From contig VZRR01005726.1 of assembly GCA_013398015.1 (NCBI GenBank), positions 296,738-360,737 on the forward strand: DNA of 64,000 nt, given 5' to 3'. Every line of letters starts with the position of its first letter. The first letter of the stretch is position 1. Made by a program: the position numbers and the translations under genes. This document shows, one piece after another, positions 46,211-58,700 of the stretch. The stretch comes from Oreocharis arfaki. Lineage: Eukaryota > Chordata > Aves > Passeriformes > Paramythiidae. Under the pieces are notes generated by a model. That model saw only the letters and a list, made by a program, of their open reading frames with translations. It ran no database searches and was not told where the DNA came from.

Positions 46211-46830
46211 GTCGCAGTTGGGGTGAACACGCGACACACACTAATTCTAACATAAAGTGCAGGCAAAAAGCGTTTATTCCAAGAGCCAGTGTCATACATA
46301 TACACTTTTGTATCTTTATCATTTGTGTCAGTTGTCCATTGGTTGCTCAACTACTACAGTAGATTCATTGGCTATTTTAACTACAGCATACTATTATTAG
46401 TTATCTACAACATAGACATCCCAAGAATCTAAACAAAACCCCAGCTGCAGCTTTGTTGCTGTTTACTCTCTCTATTGTTTTGAATTTCTTGCTTCTCTCG
46501 ACTAGATTTCTGACAGGTAGAAATGGACCGTGTCAGACTCAGACTCAGACAGGCTTTCTGACCTGCTGTTAATTCCCACACCCTCCTAATGTTGTGCAAT
46601 TAGAGAACTGGGCATAGATAGTGTCAGCAAACTGCTTACAGAAATAATTCCAAATTTAGATTTGGTTGGCTATTGGTAGATTGCAATTCATCCCATATGC
46701 AACAAACTACAGAACTTGAAATTGTTTCATATAACTTTATGTCGTCTTGGTAACTCACACCAGGAAATGACCTTTGTTTCCATGGCTAAGAGACCCAGGG
46801 TGACTCACACGCCTCTACTCACTGCAGACC
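46211..46830 (-). mobile_element. ERVK-type LTR, minus strand (candidate)
   Basis: The plus strand starts tgtcgcagttggggtgaaca, the complement of a retroviral LTR end. 'agcgtttattcc' is the complement of GGAATAAACGCT, a polyA signal at the expected distance, and CCAAT-type boxes follow (ccattggttg, cattggctat). Avian ERVK LTRs look like this. The far end is not resolved and no internal genes were seen. Confidence 0.55.
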
Positions 46831-47205
46831 TCAAAAGCCAGGCCAAGCCTACCCTGCCTGGAAATGGGCTGACAATCTGAATGACATGGCTGCCAGCTGC
46901 TGTATTCTCAATTACGTCCACCCTCAGGAATTATCTAGAAAGTACTGGACCAATCTTTTTCTCCAGGAAGGGTCAAAGTAAGCTGCTGATGAGCAGATGG
47001 TTCCTTCACACTGCGCAAAATGACCATCCAGTTCCTGGGATCATATTGTGCTGTGCATTTGGGTGGAACAGCAGGAAGTGACACATTTTGACCTGAAAAA
47101 GGTCACTTTAAGGTTCTATGTAGTGAACTCATGCCTGTCACTAAGTGTCACCATATCACATTCTGGTTGCCAACACCTGAGAAGGTGCTCCATTGCATTT
47201 TGCAG

Positions 47206-47379
47206 CCTTACTCCCTTGATGCTGATCGGACCCAGTTGGAGTCCATGGTGCAGATGGAGACAGAGGTCTCTCAGACCATCTTCCAGGATGTCTACCCATG
47301 AGTCAAAATCAACATCAGAGAGAACAGGTGGGTGCTAGCTGAATCTGAACACCCCATCCTCATGGAGTCAACTAACAAA
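47206..47379 (+). pseudogene. Exon-like remnant of unknown origin
   Basis: Between ttttgcag and gtacgt lies a 58-codon frame, PYSLDADRTQLESMVQMETE... then VSQTIFQDVYP, one in-frame TGA (47299-47301), and VKINIRENRWVLAESEHPIL. It looks protein-like rather than random, but I do not recognise it and no neighbouring exon was found. It may be a gene fragment or chance. Confidence 0.25.
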
Positions 47380-47564
47380 GTACGTACATATCCCCATACA
47401 CTGATTATAGAAAGACTACTGTCAATATATCTATTTCAAAAGCTGCTCAACAACCTGTGAGCCCAGAGGGAGAATTATGGTTGAAATGTAAATTACAATG
47501 GCCATGTGTGTCAAGGAGCAGCAGGAGGAGCTGTTCCATAAGAAAAGGGGACCCAAAAAGTCAG

Positions 47565-47950
47565 CATCACCCCAAGACAGGCAAGGACAGGACTGTCAGG
47601 CATGCAGTCCCACCTCATATGGGCAAGCGTAGCAGATAAGCTGTGTGATGGGTCAGCCAGCAGTCCAGTCATACCAGATGTGTTCATAGTGTTGAGACAT
47701 GTCCAAGATCAAGACTGTAATTCCAGTCTGTAGGCCAGGATGAGTATCCAGGTCAGCTAGGCAGGTGGAAAGGCACAGGCAAAGCTACAGCACAGCTCAG
47801 GTACAGCCCAAGGGCAAGCAGCCAGTTTAGAACGAGCTCCTGAAAGTAGAGGGGGCTGAGCCCCTCTGAGGCTTCTCCCAGCAATTTGTTTTAAGGTCAG
47901 CCAGCTGCCCTGTGGAAGCTGGCTCTGAAACTCGGCAGCCAAAACTGCAA
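47565..47950. repeat. Dispersed repeat, copy b
   Basis: Same orientation as 41175-41580 with the same block order. A weaker relative may lie at 59330-59650 ('agtctgcaggttatggtcag' then 'gatccagatga'). Confidence 0.75.
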
Positions 47951-50900
47951 AAGCAGTACAGATATTCACCACAGCAGTACCTAGGAACTTTATCAATGAG
48001 TTCAACCCAGTACCATCTTTTTATCGTTCGGTGGTAAAAAGAATTATATCAGCTGTATTCAACACAAGTAAATTCCAAGGGCTTGGCAAAGAAATCAGAA
48101 TTAACTACTACAGTAGATGGGTAGTTAAGTACATAAAGTAGTTCAGTAAATACCTAGAGAATAAGTATACAGTGTACGGCACTCTAATCTGGTTTAACAG
48201 GAGCACAGCCAGTAGATTAAGGAAAGTGATTCTCTTCCTCTATGCATTTTAAGGTGGTATCTGGAATATTGCATTTAATATTTGGGGGGGAAGGGTTTAT
48301 TTTCGTAGTGACTGGACCCTACTAAATTTACACATAACACCAGGCTTAGACTGACCACGAAGTTTTGGAAGACAGATTCAGAATTCAAAAATCATCTTGG
48401 CAAGCTGGAGATGAAGTCATGAAATATGGACAAATGCCGACAGATATGAGGAAACACATGCATATATAAATTTGAGAAGAAAGCTGTAATAAAAATAAAT
48501 GCCATGCTGGGAGATGCAGACAAATTTTTGTTTGTTGTATAAATTAGGATATCGTACTCTTCTATGTAGCTCTAATAAAGTTGTGTTGTCGAACTGCAAA
48601 AATTGGAAGCAGCAGCCTTTTTTAGTTTAGAAAGAAGAAATCTGCCAAAGGGCTAATACATGCAAAAATAATTCTGAAGATACAGGAATAAATTTTTCTT
48701 AAAGTGCATTTTGGAGAGGGTAAGGAGTGTCTGGTTTCCTAATTACAAAGCCAGATGCTTTTTACAATTAGAGTGTTAAAACGTACAGAAAAAAAATTCA
48801 TGTATATAGTCATTGCCAATGTTTTAGAGGAGTTTGAACAAGAAGCTGCAGGAATGTCACAGGGGAAGTTGATCCTGCCTTGGAGAAGAGAAGTGAATGA
48901 AAGCAAAGCTTACTCATCTAACTATATTGGATATAGCTATGTTCTATGTAGAATATAGAACTACTAAAAATGCATTTGTTTCCATTTCATCAGTCTGGGA
49001 GAAAATTTTTCCTGGCTAATGAGGCTGTTCGGCGAACCGAAGTTTTTTTTTTGATGCTTAATAATGCCTCATAGTCACACAGGAAATTATTCAGTTCAAT
49101 TCAGAATATGCCACGTTGCTGGGCAAATGCAAACAACTCCGCCTTACAGATGCACTGGCAAGTTACCTGATGACTCAAAACCGCATATTACATCAGAATC
49201 AGAGATAGGAATGGAACTTGAAATCTCCAGAATCCTGAGTTTACGCCTTAACTTCTGAAACACAGTGCAATAACTGGAGATACTGAGGAGGATGAAAAGG
49301 GTAAGAAGAGGAGACATAAAATGAAACTTTGGTGGAAATACAGAAGAAAGAACTCAACGGTTCTGCTCAGGAGAGATGAGGTAATTTTATTATTTTTTTT
49401 AGTATGTCAGCCTTTGATTTCATAAGCATTACTTTGTGATATTGCAAAGTACATGAAGAGCGTTAGTAATCTCAGTTTGATCTAAACCACGGATGGGGAC
49501 AGCAGATTTGGGGGCTGAATAGAAGAGAAATTTTATGACTGAAGACACTTCACTGTCTCGTCCATAGATGTAACTAATGGTAGATATCATGGATGTATTT
49601 CTAAGAAAAAAAATACTGAAAAATGAAGCCTTGCTGACACCTTCTAAAGTATTTTGAATGGCCAGGAAGTTCATATCGTTTCAAATGTAGCTGTAAATGC
49701 TATGCTTCCATATAGTATCTTGTTGCGGCATTACAGTTAAAACACACATTTTGAAACATAAATCTGAGTTGTGGTCAAGTGGCTATTGCATTGTAACAGT
49801 CATGATTCAAGTGATTCTGCACCAGAAGAACCTTATCTACATGTGAAATATAATTGATTCTGCTTGATAGCCCCATAATCTCTGTAATTCAAGGCTTTTC
49901 TTGCCTCACGTTAGCACACATCATTTAGGTTATAAGGCTTTGTTCTATTTTGCTGTCACCAAGCACAGTCATTAGCCTGAGTTTTCCTTAAATAGGTACA
50001 ACTCCACATCTCACACAAGGTTGTCAACCATCTGAATTATATCTGTAGGGCTAATACAGTAAAGCACAGGACATAGCTTTTATATTATGGTATTCACCAA
50101 TTTTGATTATGTTGAATATGAAAGGGTATTTTTTGTTGTAGTCATTTTTCAGAATCAGAACTGAGTTTTACAGGAAATATCCCTTTCAATCAGCCTGTAA
50201 GCAATTGTAAAAACCAAATCTGATAACAAGCACTTTAAGGAGCTTTGGAAAATGGTTTTCTAGGATGTATTTTGGAAGGTGGTGCACTGTGAAGAAGCAA
50301 GAACAGAGCTAATACAGACTCAGTTCTAACAGAAGCCCTCTGGCAGTCTGCTGGACTCAGATATTTCATTTGCCTTAACGTGCCTCCTCAATAGAAGACT
50401 GTGTGGCCATTAATTCACGGATTATGCTTCTACTCTTTTTTGCTGTCTTTGTTAAACAGAAGTTTCAGAGGCTCGGACTTACTTTTCTGGATGGAAAACT
50501 GTGCCTCATGGGTGTTTTGGAATGGTTTCACAGTAAATGTCTGAACATGTAAGAAGATGTACAACCACAAAAATCTGTTTTTAATATCAATCTTTACCCT
50601 GTTGCAGTGAAAAAATATCAAGTTGTCACTAGTACAGAAACTACAAAAAACTACAAAAAAATCTTTAACAATAGCCCGAAGTGATGTTCTAATTATGCTA
50701 TTTATTCTTAGAGGTTGTGCCCAGTGAAGCAGCAAATGAGATATTAAAGTAACACAGAAAATAATACAAGACATTCATGTAGGATAGGGTTATGGCCAGG
50801 GAAAATCATGTACATTCATGTAGGACAGGGAAAAATAAGGTGTTTTTTAGTTTCAACTTCAGTGTTCTCTGCCATTCTTATTTTCACTGCTTCTCCCGTC

Positions 50901-53900
50901 TTTCTTGCCTAATCTTCTCTACCCTCCTATCTTCATTCTCACACTTCCCTTCTCTAGTACCTGAAACCAACCCCTTCTCTTTTCTGTCATCAAAGGTACC
51001 CTTCCTGTCTACCGCCCAATTCACATATCTTGTATCTATTCTATCCACTTGGATCCCAGGTTTGAGTATAGTCTTCCCTATGGATGCGTTGATGAATCTT
51101 CAGTTTGAAACTCACACAGGTCAGGCTATTCCACGTTTTTTCCCCATTGCCTTTAACAAATACATCCAGGTAACTGAACTGCCACATACTGAGCTAATCA
51201 GTGGTTACAAGCTTTGGTCTTTCCCCTTCTTCCTGCCTCCTCTGAACATAAAGTCTGTTAACTGTTGGTTGTGGCTAGAAGTATATCAATGACTTTTCTG
51301 TCCTTTTTTTCCTGAATGAAGATGTCCCAGAAAGCTGGAAGGACAGGTTGCCCAGGGAAGTTGTGGATGCCCCATCACTAGAAGTGTTCAAGGCCTGGAC
51401 TGAGTTTAAGCAACCTGACCATGGTGGGGCGGTTGAACTGGATGGTTTTTAAAAGGTGCCTTCCAACCAAGTTTTTCTGTGAGTCTGTGTACTGATGGAC
51501 TGATGCTAGATGAGAGAGCGAGTGTTTGGCGGACAAAAGGGCAGTGAAAAGTTGCCATCTGCGTATGTGACTGAGAGTGCCTGCGAGCACTTTTCCCCCA
51601 GAAGGTATCCCTCTCCGTAACCTGTGGGGCAGTTAGAGCACTCTGCTAGACCTCTGACTGACAGCTCTAATTATGGGCTGTTTAAATTCAATTTATCTTG
51701 TCATCAGTCCTGCAATCTACAATGGAATATTACGGCTCTCAGACTGTCTTGCCTCCAGTTTTCTGAACTTCTTTAGTGAAGGAACAAGCTTTTGTAGTGC
51801 TACGGTGTTCTGATATTTTCAGACCAAATTCATGCTTTTGGTGGTTACCAAAATTATTACTAATGTTTAGCAGACAGTCTTTCATATAAAGGAGATTTTC
51901 TTTCATGTTGTTTTAATCCACAAGTTACACTGCTCAGTGGTAGTACCACCGGGGACCATTTGAGGTAGAAGAGCTTGAGTCAAACAAGTTTTTTTTTAAA
52001 CCTCAGTGCAGTCTCTTTGTAAGTGATAGCCTTTTCATGAGTTTTCCAGATGGCCAGTGACATTAACATTGTCTCATCATGTTTTTCTAATGTTGTTTTT
52101 AAATTTAATTACATAAAGCTGGCAATCTTTCTTGCAGTCTGTGATATATACATATTTTGGAACGTTGAAGATAGAATATCAATCCATGAAGTAAAACTTC
52201 AGTCCACTGAACTGTTGCAGTGGAATTTACTATTCACATGATGTAGAAGATCAAAGTCCCAATTCAATTTCACTTCAGGACAGATACTAAGAAAACAATT
52301 TGCTGAAATCTGCTTTAGATTCCAAACCATTTGAAATACTAACCATTTAAAATTACCATAAGAAATACTTGCAGTGACATCTGTCAAATGCACTTAATTC
52401 GTTCGTATTTCTTTGAATCATATGTCTATTTAATTCTAAGAGGTATCTAAAAGATAATTGCTGTTAAACATTTTTATGTGTAACAGCTGGAAGGCATGTC
52501 CAACATTATATTATTTTCAAAGTGCTGATCGGTGTTAGATTTGGAAAAGGCTAATGCACTGAATAGAGAAGAGAAAGCGTCTGTCACAGAGAAAAAAGCC
52601 AGAGGTTCTCTCACTAATTTGTGGACTTAAGGGAGCAGAGCTGTCATATGTGCCTTAAAGATAAGAAGGGAATGAGTTGATAAGGATTACTTGTGACGTC
52701 TTCTCCCTCCCTGCCCTCCCTCCCCCAAGCCCCTCTTCCTGCTTCTGTAATTAGAAAAATTTTACGGGGAAACTTTTTGTCTTTGCTTTCTGTAGGTGAT
52801 GAAAGCGTCTTCAAAGAAACCTACATGCTAGCAGGGAAAACAACAGCACCATTTTAATATATATGTGAATACTTCACGCATTCAGCTCTCAAGATCCCTG
52901 AAGCTCTACAGGTTGTACATTCAAAACCACATCAGAGTGTTTAGTGGATACACTCTGCCAGCATGCAATCCCCTCCAAGGCAGAGCTTTTTAAAGGTTTA
53001 AATACATACACAGACTGTCACTTTCAGACAGAAAGTGCCGCTGTCTTGTAGCACCTAACCTGAAAGATATTTCCGTATCCAATTGGTAAAGTGGAAAATG
53101 TAAGATATGCTTCACTGCCTTATTTCTACCAGATGCAAATGTGCTCTGTCCTTACCCTGATAGATGCAAGAAACTGTGCTTGAAAATGTACATAACGACA
53201 GCGTCTGAATTACTTCACAACAGCTAATAACCATGGCCAAACAGATTTTTCTGAAGTGTGAATCATATAATTTAGGATAAACTATGTCTTATACCTGGAT
53301 ATCTAAGACCACAATCACAGAGGCAGCATCTATGTGAAATAAATCCACATTCTTTCTGAAGAGATACATGAAATTTGGAATAAATAAGAGTTTTAACAGC
53401 TTAATTCTCCCCATAATAGCACAACTTTCCTACTGAATTACTTAACAAATTCAAACCCCAACGTCCACTACTCCTTCCAACACTGCAGAATGCTACTCGG
53501 GAGCATACTTTTACAACAGAATCCAACAGTGGTGTCTATCAGATCCAATATATAATGTTACTATGGCATGTAATGCCTCTGGAGAGGAAATACCACCTTC
53601 AGGCTTGATCTTGCAAGTCGCCTTTCTCAGCATCACAGCACCACTGAAACACGTACTAATTCAAAGAGCCGTGCTCTTCACTGAGGAAGAGAAGTGTGCT
53701 TCCTTTCCTGACGCATTCCATGCACTCTTGCCATGAAGTTGTGATCCATCTACTTTTCAAGAGGTGTCCTGATTAGTTTACAAGGTCTGGTAAAAATCGT
53801 CCGTACATACACATTCAAAGTGTTTCTAGACAGCATGTGTGGGACAATCCACGTGTTGTGAAATACCAATGTAATGTTTTGCCAAATTATGTGGTAAACT

Positions 53901-54900
53901 TTCATTCAATCAAGAGGAGATGACAATGCCTGTTTAAAAGATACTGGTATGTGAAACTCTGTTAACTCTAATCATATTCTCCTAGCATATTGACCAAAGG
54001 CTTCTTTTTGTCTTCTCAAGTGTCATTTTAAAAGTGAATACTTCAGCCAAGGTTTTTTAACTTGCTTTAATTTTAATTACATCGTGTTCAAAATTATCAT
54101 AACCATTTAATGATCAAAAGAGGCAATAAATTCCTTGCCCAGATAAAACCTACATAGCATCCATAGAGAAAAGAGAAGTGAAATTTACTTCATTACGTAA
54201 AGCTTGGGAGCTGTTAGATGCTGTAATTATGAAGATAGAAGAGTTCAGATACAGTTAAGACAGATAGATAAACTGGATATTGTCATGAACAAATTTGTCC
54301 AGACAGTTTACAAAGATATATTCACTGTAAGATCTTAATTGTGGCTAACAGTCTAACAAAAGACTGTCTTGTTACTTTCATTAAGTCAAATCTCAATCAA
54401 TTTATGCGAGAAGTATTTGCAAAATAGATTCTGATCTTAAGCTGAAGGGAAGTGACACACCGCCAGGAAAGAAAGGTCAGTAGGGATCTTTTTGTCAGTA
54501 TGCCAGGACTGTTTTTACTGTATTTAGAGCTGTTTGGTAAATATTGAAATACATAGTTACCAGTAACCTGAATGATAAAAAGAACTTGGAGTAAATAACT
54601 GGTTTCAGCCATGTAAGAAATCTGTTGTGGTAGTGGAGTGTTAAAAAATTATGCAAGTGCTACAGAAATACGGAAAAAATCAGGTTAGTGGGAGCTCTGA
54701 ACAACTGAGCAGATACCAAATTATCTTCAGACTAGTGAACCAAGATATCATATTCCCCTCAGAGACTTGCAAGATGGGGAGTGAACAGTTCCATCCTGGT
54801 ATTCTGCTTGTTTCAAGCACTTTGGAAGCTGACACCAAGCTGATCCCCACCATCTCTCTCAGCTCACAGCTGCCACTTGTGAAGGTCTCAAATCCCAATA
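47951..54900. other. Intergenic region between TAS2R cluster and KEL
   Basis: No supported gene. It holds a CR1 fragment at 51.3 kb. The longest frame (50792-51292, 166 codons) is low-complexity Ser/Phe/Leu text with no domain. A direct repeat 'acattcatgtagga' occurs at about 50771 and 50811. Confidence 0.5.
51318..51490 (+). repeat. CR1-like 3' fragment
   Basis: 'ggacaggttgcccagggaag', 'catcactagaagtgttcaag' and 'aaaggtgccttccaaccaag' match the CR1 3' untranslated part on the plus strand, with the terminal repeat degraded. Confidence 0.72.
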
Positions 54901-55393
54901 TCCACTACTCAGTTTTTAATGTCCCAGAGAAGTGAGCCAGGTTCCCAGCCCTTGAAGCAGAGAAGCCTCCCTCCCAAATCTTCCCAATATGCCCCCTTAA
55001 AAAAGCCAAGACACACAGGCTGGCCATCTCCTGAGTAGCAATGAACAACCCTAAGTAGAATCAGTAATCAATGATATTTTTTTTTATGCCCCTTAATGGG
55101 AAAGAGAAAGAGTCAGATGTGTTCACCCCTTGAATGGACACTAGGGTGCAGATGAGAGAGAGAGGAAGAAGCAAGTCAGCACCCTGGCCTTTTCTCGTGG
55201 GAGGAGGAGCGCTAGGATCCGTAGCCCACACTATCTAGTAATAGGCAGAAGCCTCCGGGCCCCAGAGCAGCAGCAGGTTGAAACAGGCTAGCGGCAGGGA
55301 GAATATCAGACCAAAACAGGCTTGTTGGGTGGGCAGGATAGTGAGGCTGCTGGAGAGAAGAGAAACAGCAAATAGCTGAGAAGGGGCTGAGGG

Positions 55394-55399
55394 AGATAA
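55394..55399 (+). promoter_or_regulatory. GATA-type motif upstream of KEL
   Basis: AGATAA about 360 bases before the KEL start codon, with a GGGTGGGC box (CACCC-like) at about 55328. Mammalian KEL is erythroid and uses GATA1. This is inference from short motifs. Confidence 0.3.
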
Positions 55400-55754
55400 A
55401 GAATCACATACTTCTGTTCAAAAAGATTTCAGTGGAGCTCCAAGAGACATAAAGGCAGGTGTGTCACAGAGACACAGGAGCAGAAAAAAATATTCTTTTA
55501 TGAGAAGTAGAGGTGTTAAGAAGGTGGGTGGAGAGTTGCAGAAACACCATTACCCTCCCTCTCGTTTTCTCTAAGGGTGTTTTTCTCAGAGCTTTTCCTC
55601 TCTCTTCTCCTCCCCACAGCAAACAGCCAAGCTGGGAAGAAGAGATTGTCTCTGAACTTAGCAGAGTGTGTGGGCACAGAAGACTGATAGCAACCAAGTA
55701 AACAGGGTTCACAACTGTGGTAGCCGCAGGAGCAAAGCCTGCTCAGTGAAAAGG

Positions 55755-55772
55755 ATGAGCACTCTTGCACAG
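55755..55772 (+). CDS. KEL: KEL exon 1 (start, 6 codons)
   Basis: ATG at 55755 followed by STLAQ and donor gtaagg, phase 0, compatible with the next exon. The start is chosen because the joined protein gives a short cytoplasmic N terminus before the membrane span. Another upstream exon cannot be excluded. Confidence 0.6.
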
Positions 55773-58700
55773 GTAAGGAAATCGGTCTGTCTTGCAGTCT
55801 GCTGAGGGACCTTCGTTGCACACCTCTCTTTTCCTTCCCCTTTCATAGCTACACTGCTTATTGCCTTGGGGGTCTGGGGTAGTTGAGTTTTTGACAGTTT
55901 GTATCTAGAAAGGTCTTGTCCGTGTCTCGGAATTAATGATGTGGGATATGGTGCGACGGTTTAGGGGTTCTTGCCCTTCCTGGTAGTCACCCTAATGGCT
56001 GTTCTGAGAACTGTTAGAAGCACTGACCAACAAGTAATAATACTAATAGTAAAAATACTACTAGTAGTAATAGTGAAAACAACAACAACAATAATAATAG
56101 TGATATCTTTTATTCTATCTCAATTTTTTCGGTGAGGTATTATAAGAAAGTACTTACATAGAAACATGCAGTTTCCCCCCCACAAATAATTGTGGACAAG
56201 TAAGGCATAGTTTTTGGAATGTAAGAATGACATGATGAGCCTAATTGCTTCCCATGTAGTGTGGTGTCCTTTTTCTGCTTTGATGTCTTATATAAATAGC
56301 TAGCAAAGTCTTAATTGCATATTTACAGACAAATTGCGCTGAACTGAACTGTTAGCTCAAGGTTGCTAAAAAGTACAAAACATCCAAGGGCAACAGAGAT
56401 AAGTGAAGTGTTCTGTGTTATTAAATAATGCAAACACAGATACGTGTATGTGTTGTTATGTTCAGATCTGTTCAGTGCGACTGTGGCTGTAATGCAAATG
56501 GTCACTTATCTTTATCTTGTCTGCAATTTTATAGCTGAAGAATTTGCAGAAATGTTTGTTTTGTATATCCATCCCCAAATTTCTGTGTCATGAAGATCAG
56601 ACCACAATCATAATTTTAGTTGTTGGCCATGGTTTTGCTCTACAATTTTAGTACTCCAGAATATAGTTCAGCAACCTTTCTGTTTCATACTTCATGTAAG
56701 AAAGCACTCTACTTCAAACACAGGCTAAAATGTTTCTCAAATGGCATTTAATGGGCTCAATTTATGTGCTTAAATAATTTGCTGACAAAAGATAGATTTA
56801 AGAAAATGAAGGTTTTTGTGATATTGGGGCATTAGTCTGAAAATATGTCATCCATGTGAGTAATGTGATAAACACAATTTGCGTAACAGCCAAAGTCAGT
56901 AATTCATGAATAATCTACTGGCTGAAAAATAGTACCTCTAAATTATCTGATAGATAATTATGAGAAATAGCTCAAATTCTCTCTGCCTTTGATCTCTTTA
57001 TTTTAATTTACTTTATTTTCATGAAAGCTAGATGCTTCTTTTTCTGTAATGCACTAAGCACTGAAAACATAAGGTAAGGAGGAATCAAGCAGAGTAACTT
57101 CAACCTCCCTTCAGAACTCAGGAATGGCTCACAAAAAAGAAGAAGGAGATGCTGAAGGAAAATCAAATTCTTTGGCTGATTTAGTTGGATCAAACAGTTC
57201 TTGCTTTAGTGATAACAGTATTTGTCATGATTCTGCTATCCTAAGCCATGCTCGCATTTGAATCAGATGATACATATCGTACAATAATTTAAAATCATAC
57301 ATTTTTATAATTTACAAAAATTAAAATTCAACTTTTAATGGTTTTACAGCCATTTGTTACTTAGCTACAGTGAAGCCATTTGAATTTGATCATTTGCACA
57401 TGCCTAAAAACAGAAAAAGAATTGAAACTGTACTGGAAATTGCATTCATCTTTATGCAGATACTGATTAGTATTCTCACCCATAAGTGAGGCCTATAAGG
57501 AAAAGCGCTGTCAGAGATTGAAGCATTTTTATCCTTTTCCACTGGCTTGTTCGAACCATTCACTCGTAGCTTTATATGGAGCATGCTAGATGAAGCAACC
57601 AGGTCTCAAAACATACCACAGTAAAGTGCTGATGCTTCCTGTAAGCTATGTAATGTTCCTGCATCCTGTGCCCTGGAAGTGTTGGTATGCCACCTCTGGT
57701 TCCATCTGTGTCAATCCACACTTCTGCCTTGGCCAAGAATCACTCTTTTAGGAAGGGGACTGTATTTCAGTGCCTATGAACCACTTAATCTCTTGTGGCA
57801 TAAAAGTGAAGTTCATTCTGGATAAAGAGTCTGACAAGGATTTTGCTCAGGTCACTATCTGTGTAAGAGTATTGAAAGAGCAGGTATTTGTGTGTCTAGA
57901 TTTGTGTAAGCTGTTGTCATAAAAAAGACATAAAGGAGAACTAAATATGACAGCCTTTGTCTTTTTTCTCTGTTTATGTAGGTCCACAGTTTCTCTCAAA
58001 TCCAGCCCCAGTTACAGAGGCAAGATTAGAAAGACATTTATTATGGAAGGTGAAGTGTTTGGAGAACACTTTTTATGCTTATGGCTCACATAACACAGAC
58101 CATAATCTAGTTTCTAAGTAGAGGTCCACAACCAATTTCCACTCCCCTGTCATTTCTTTCATGCTATGCTATCATTTTAGGCATGCTGCTTTCAGACAGG
58201 TACTTCTCTAGTTGTTTCACAGTGGAGACTTAGGGGGGCAGTGCTGTTTCTCTTAGAGATTTAAAAAAATCTGTTATTTGATGCATTTTGCATTTCAAAA
58301 TAAACATAATGTAGAGGCCTGAAATAGAAATACTGTTAAGCAGAATTCATAAGAAATTGCACTGACAGTCTTGAAATACCAATTTCTTTTTAGTATCTCC
58401 ACAGCCATGCTGTTTATTACTCAAAAGAGAGAAACAGATGTCCTCTGATAACATGAAACCAAATAATTGCAAAATTATTATTATTTCATGGTAGGAATAG
58501 GCCAGACTTTCGGTGTGAAAAACAAGGTCTGTTGTAACAGAGAAGTTGGGAGAATTGTGAATGCAAATCGTAAACCATTCACTGTTCTTAAATGGTGAGA
58601 GATGAAGGCTTGCATGCTAAAGAATAGTTTTTCTATTTCCTTTATCAGCTAAACTAATTTTCTTTCACTCACTTCCCTACCATACTGTTGTGACACTTAC

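Noticed and set aside
50792..51292. 166-codon plus-strand frame in the TAS2R-KEL interval
   Set aside because: Ser/Phe/Leu-rich low-complexity translation, no domain, no splice or promoter support.
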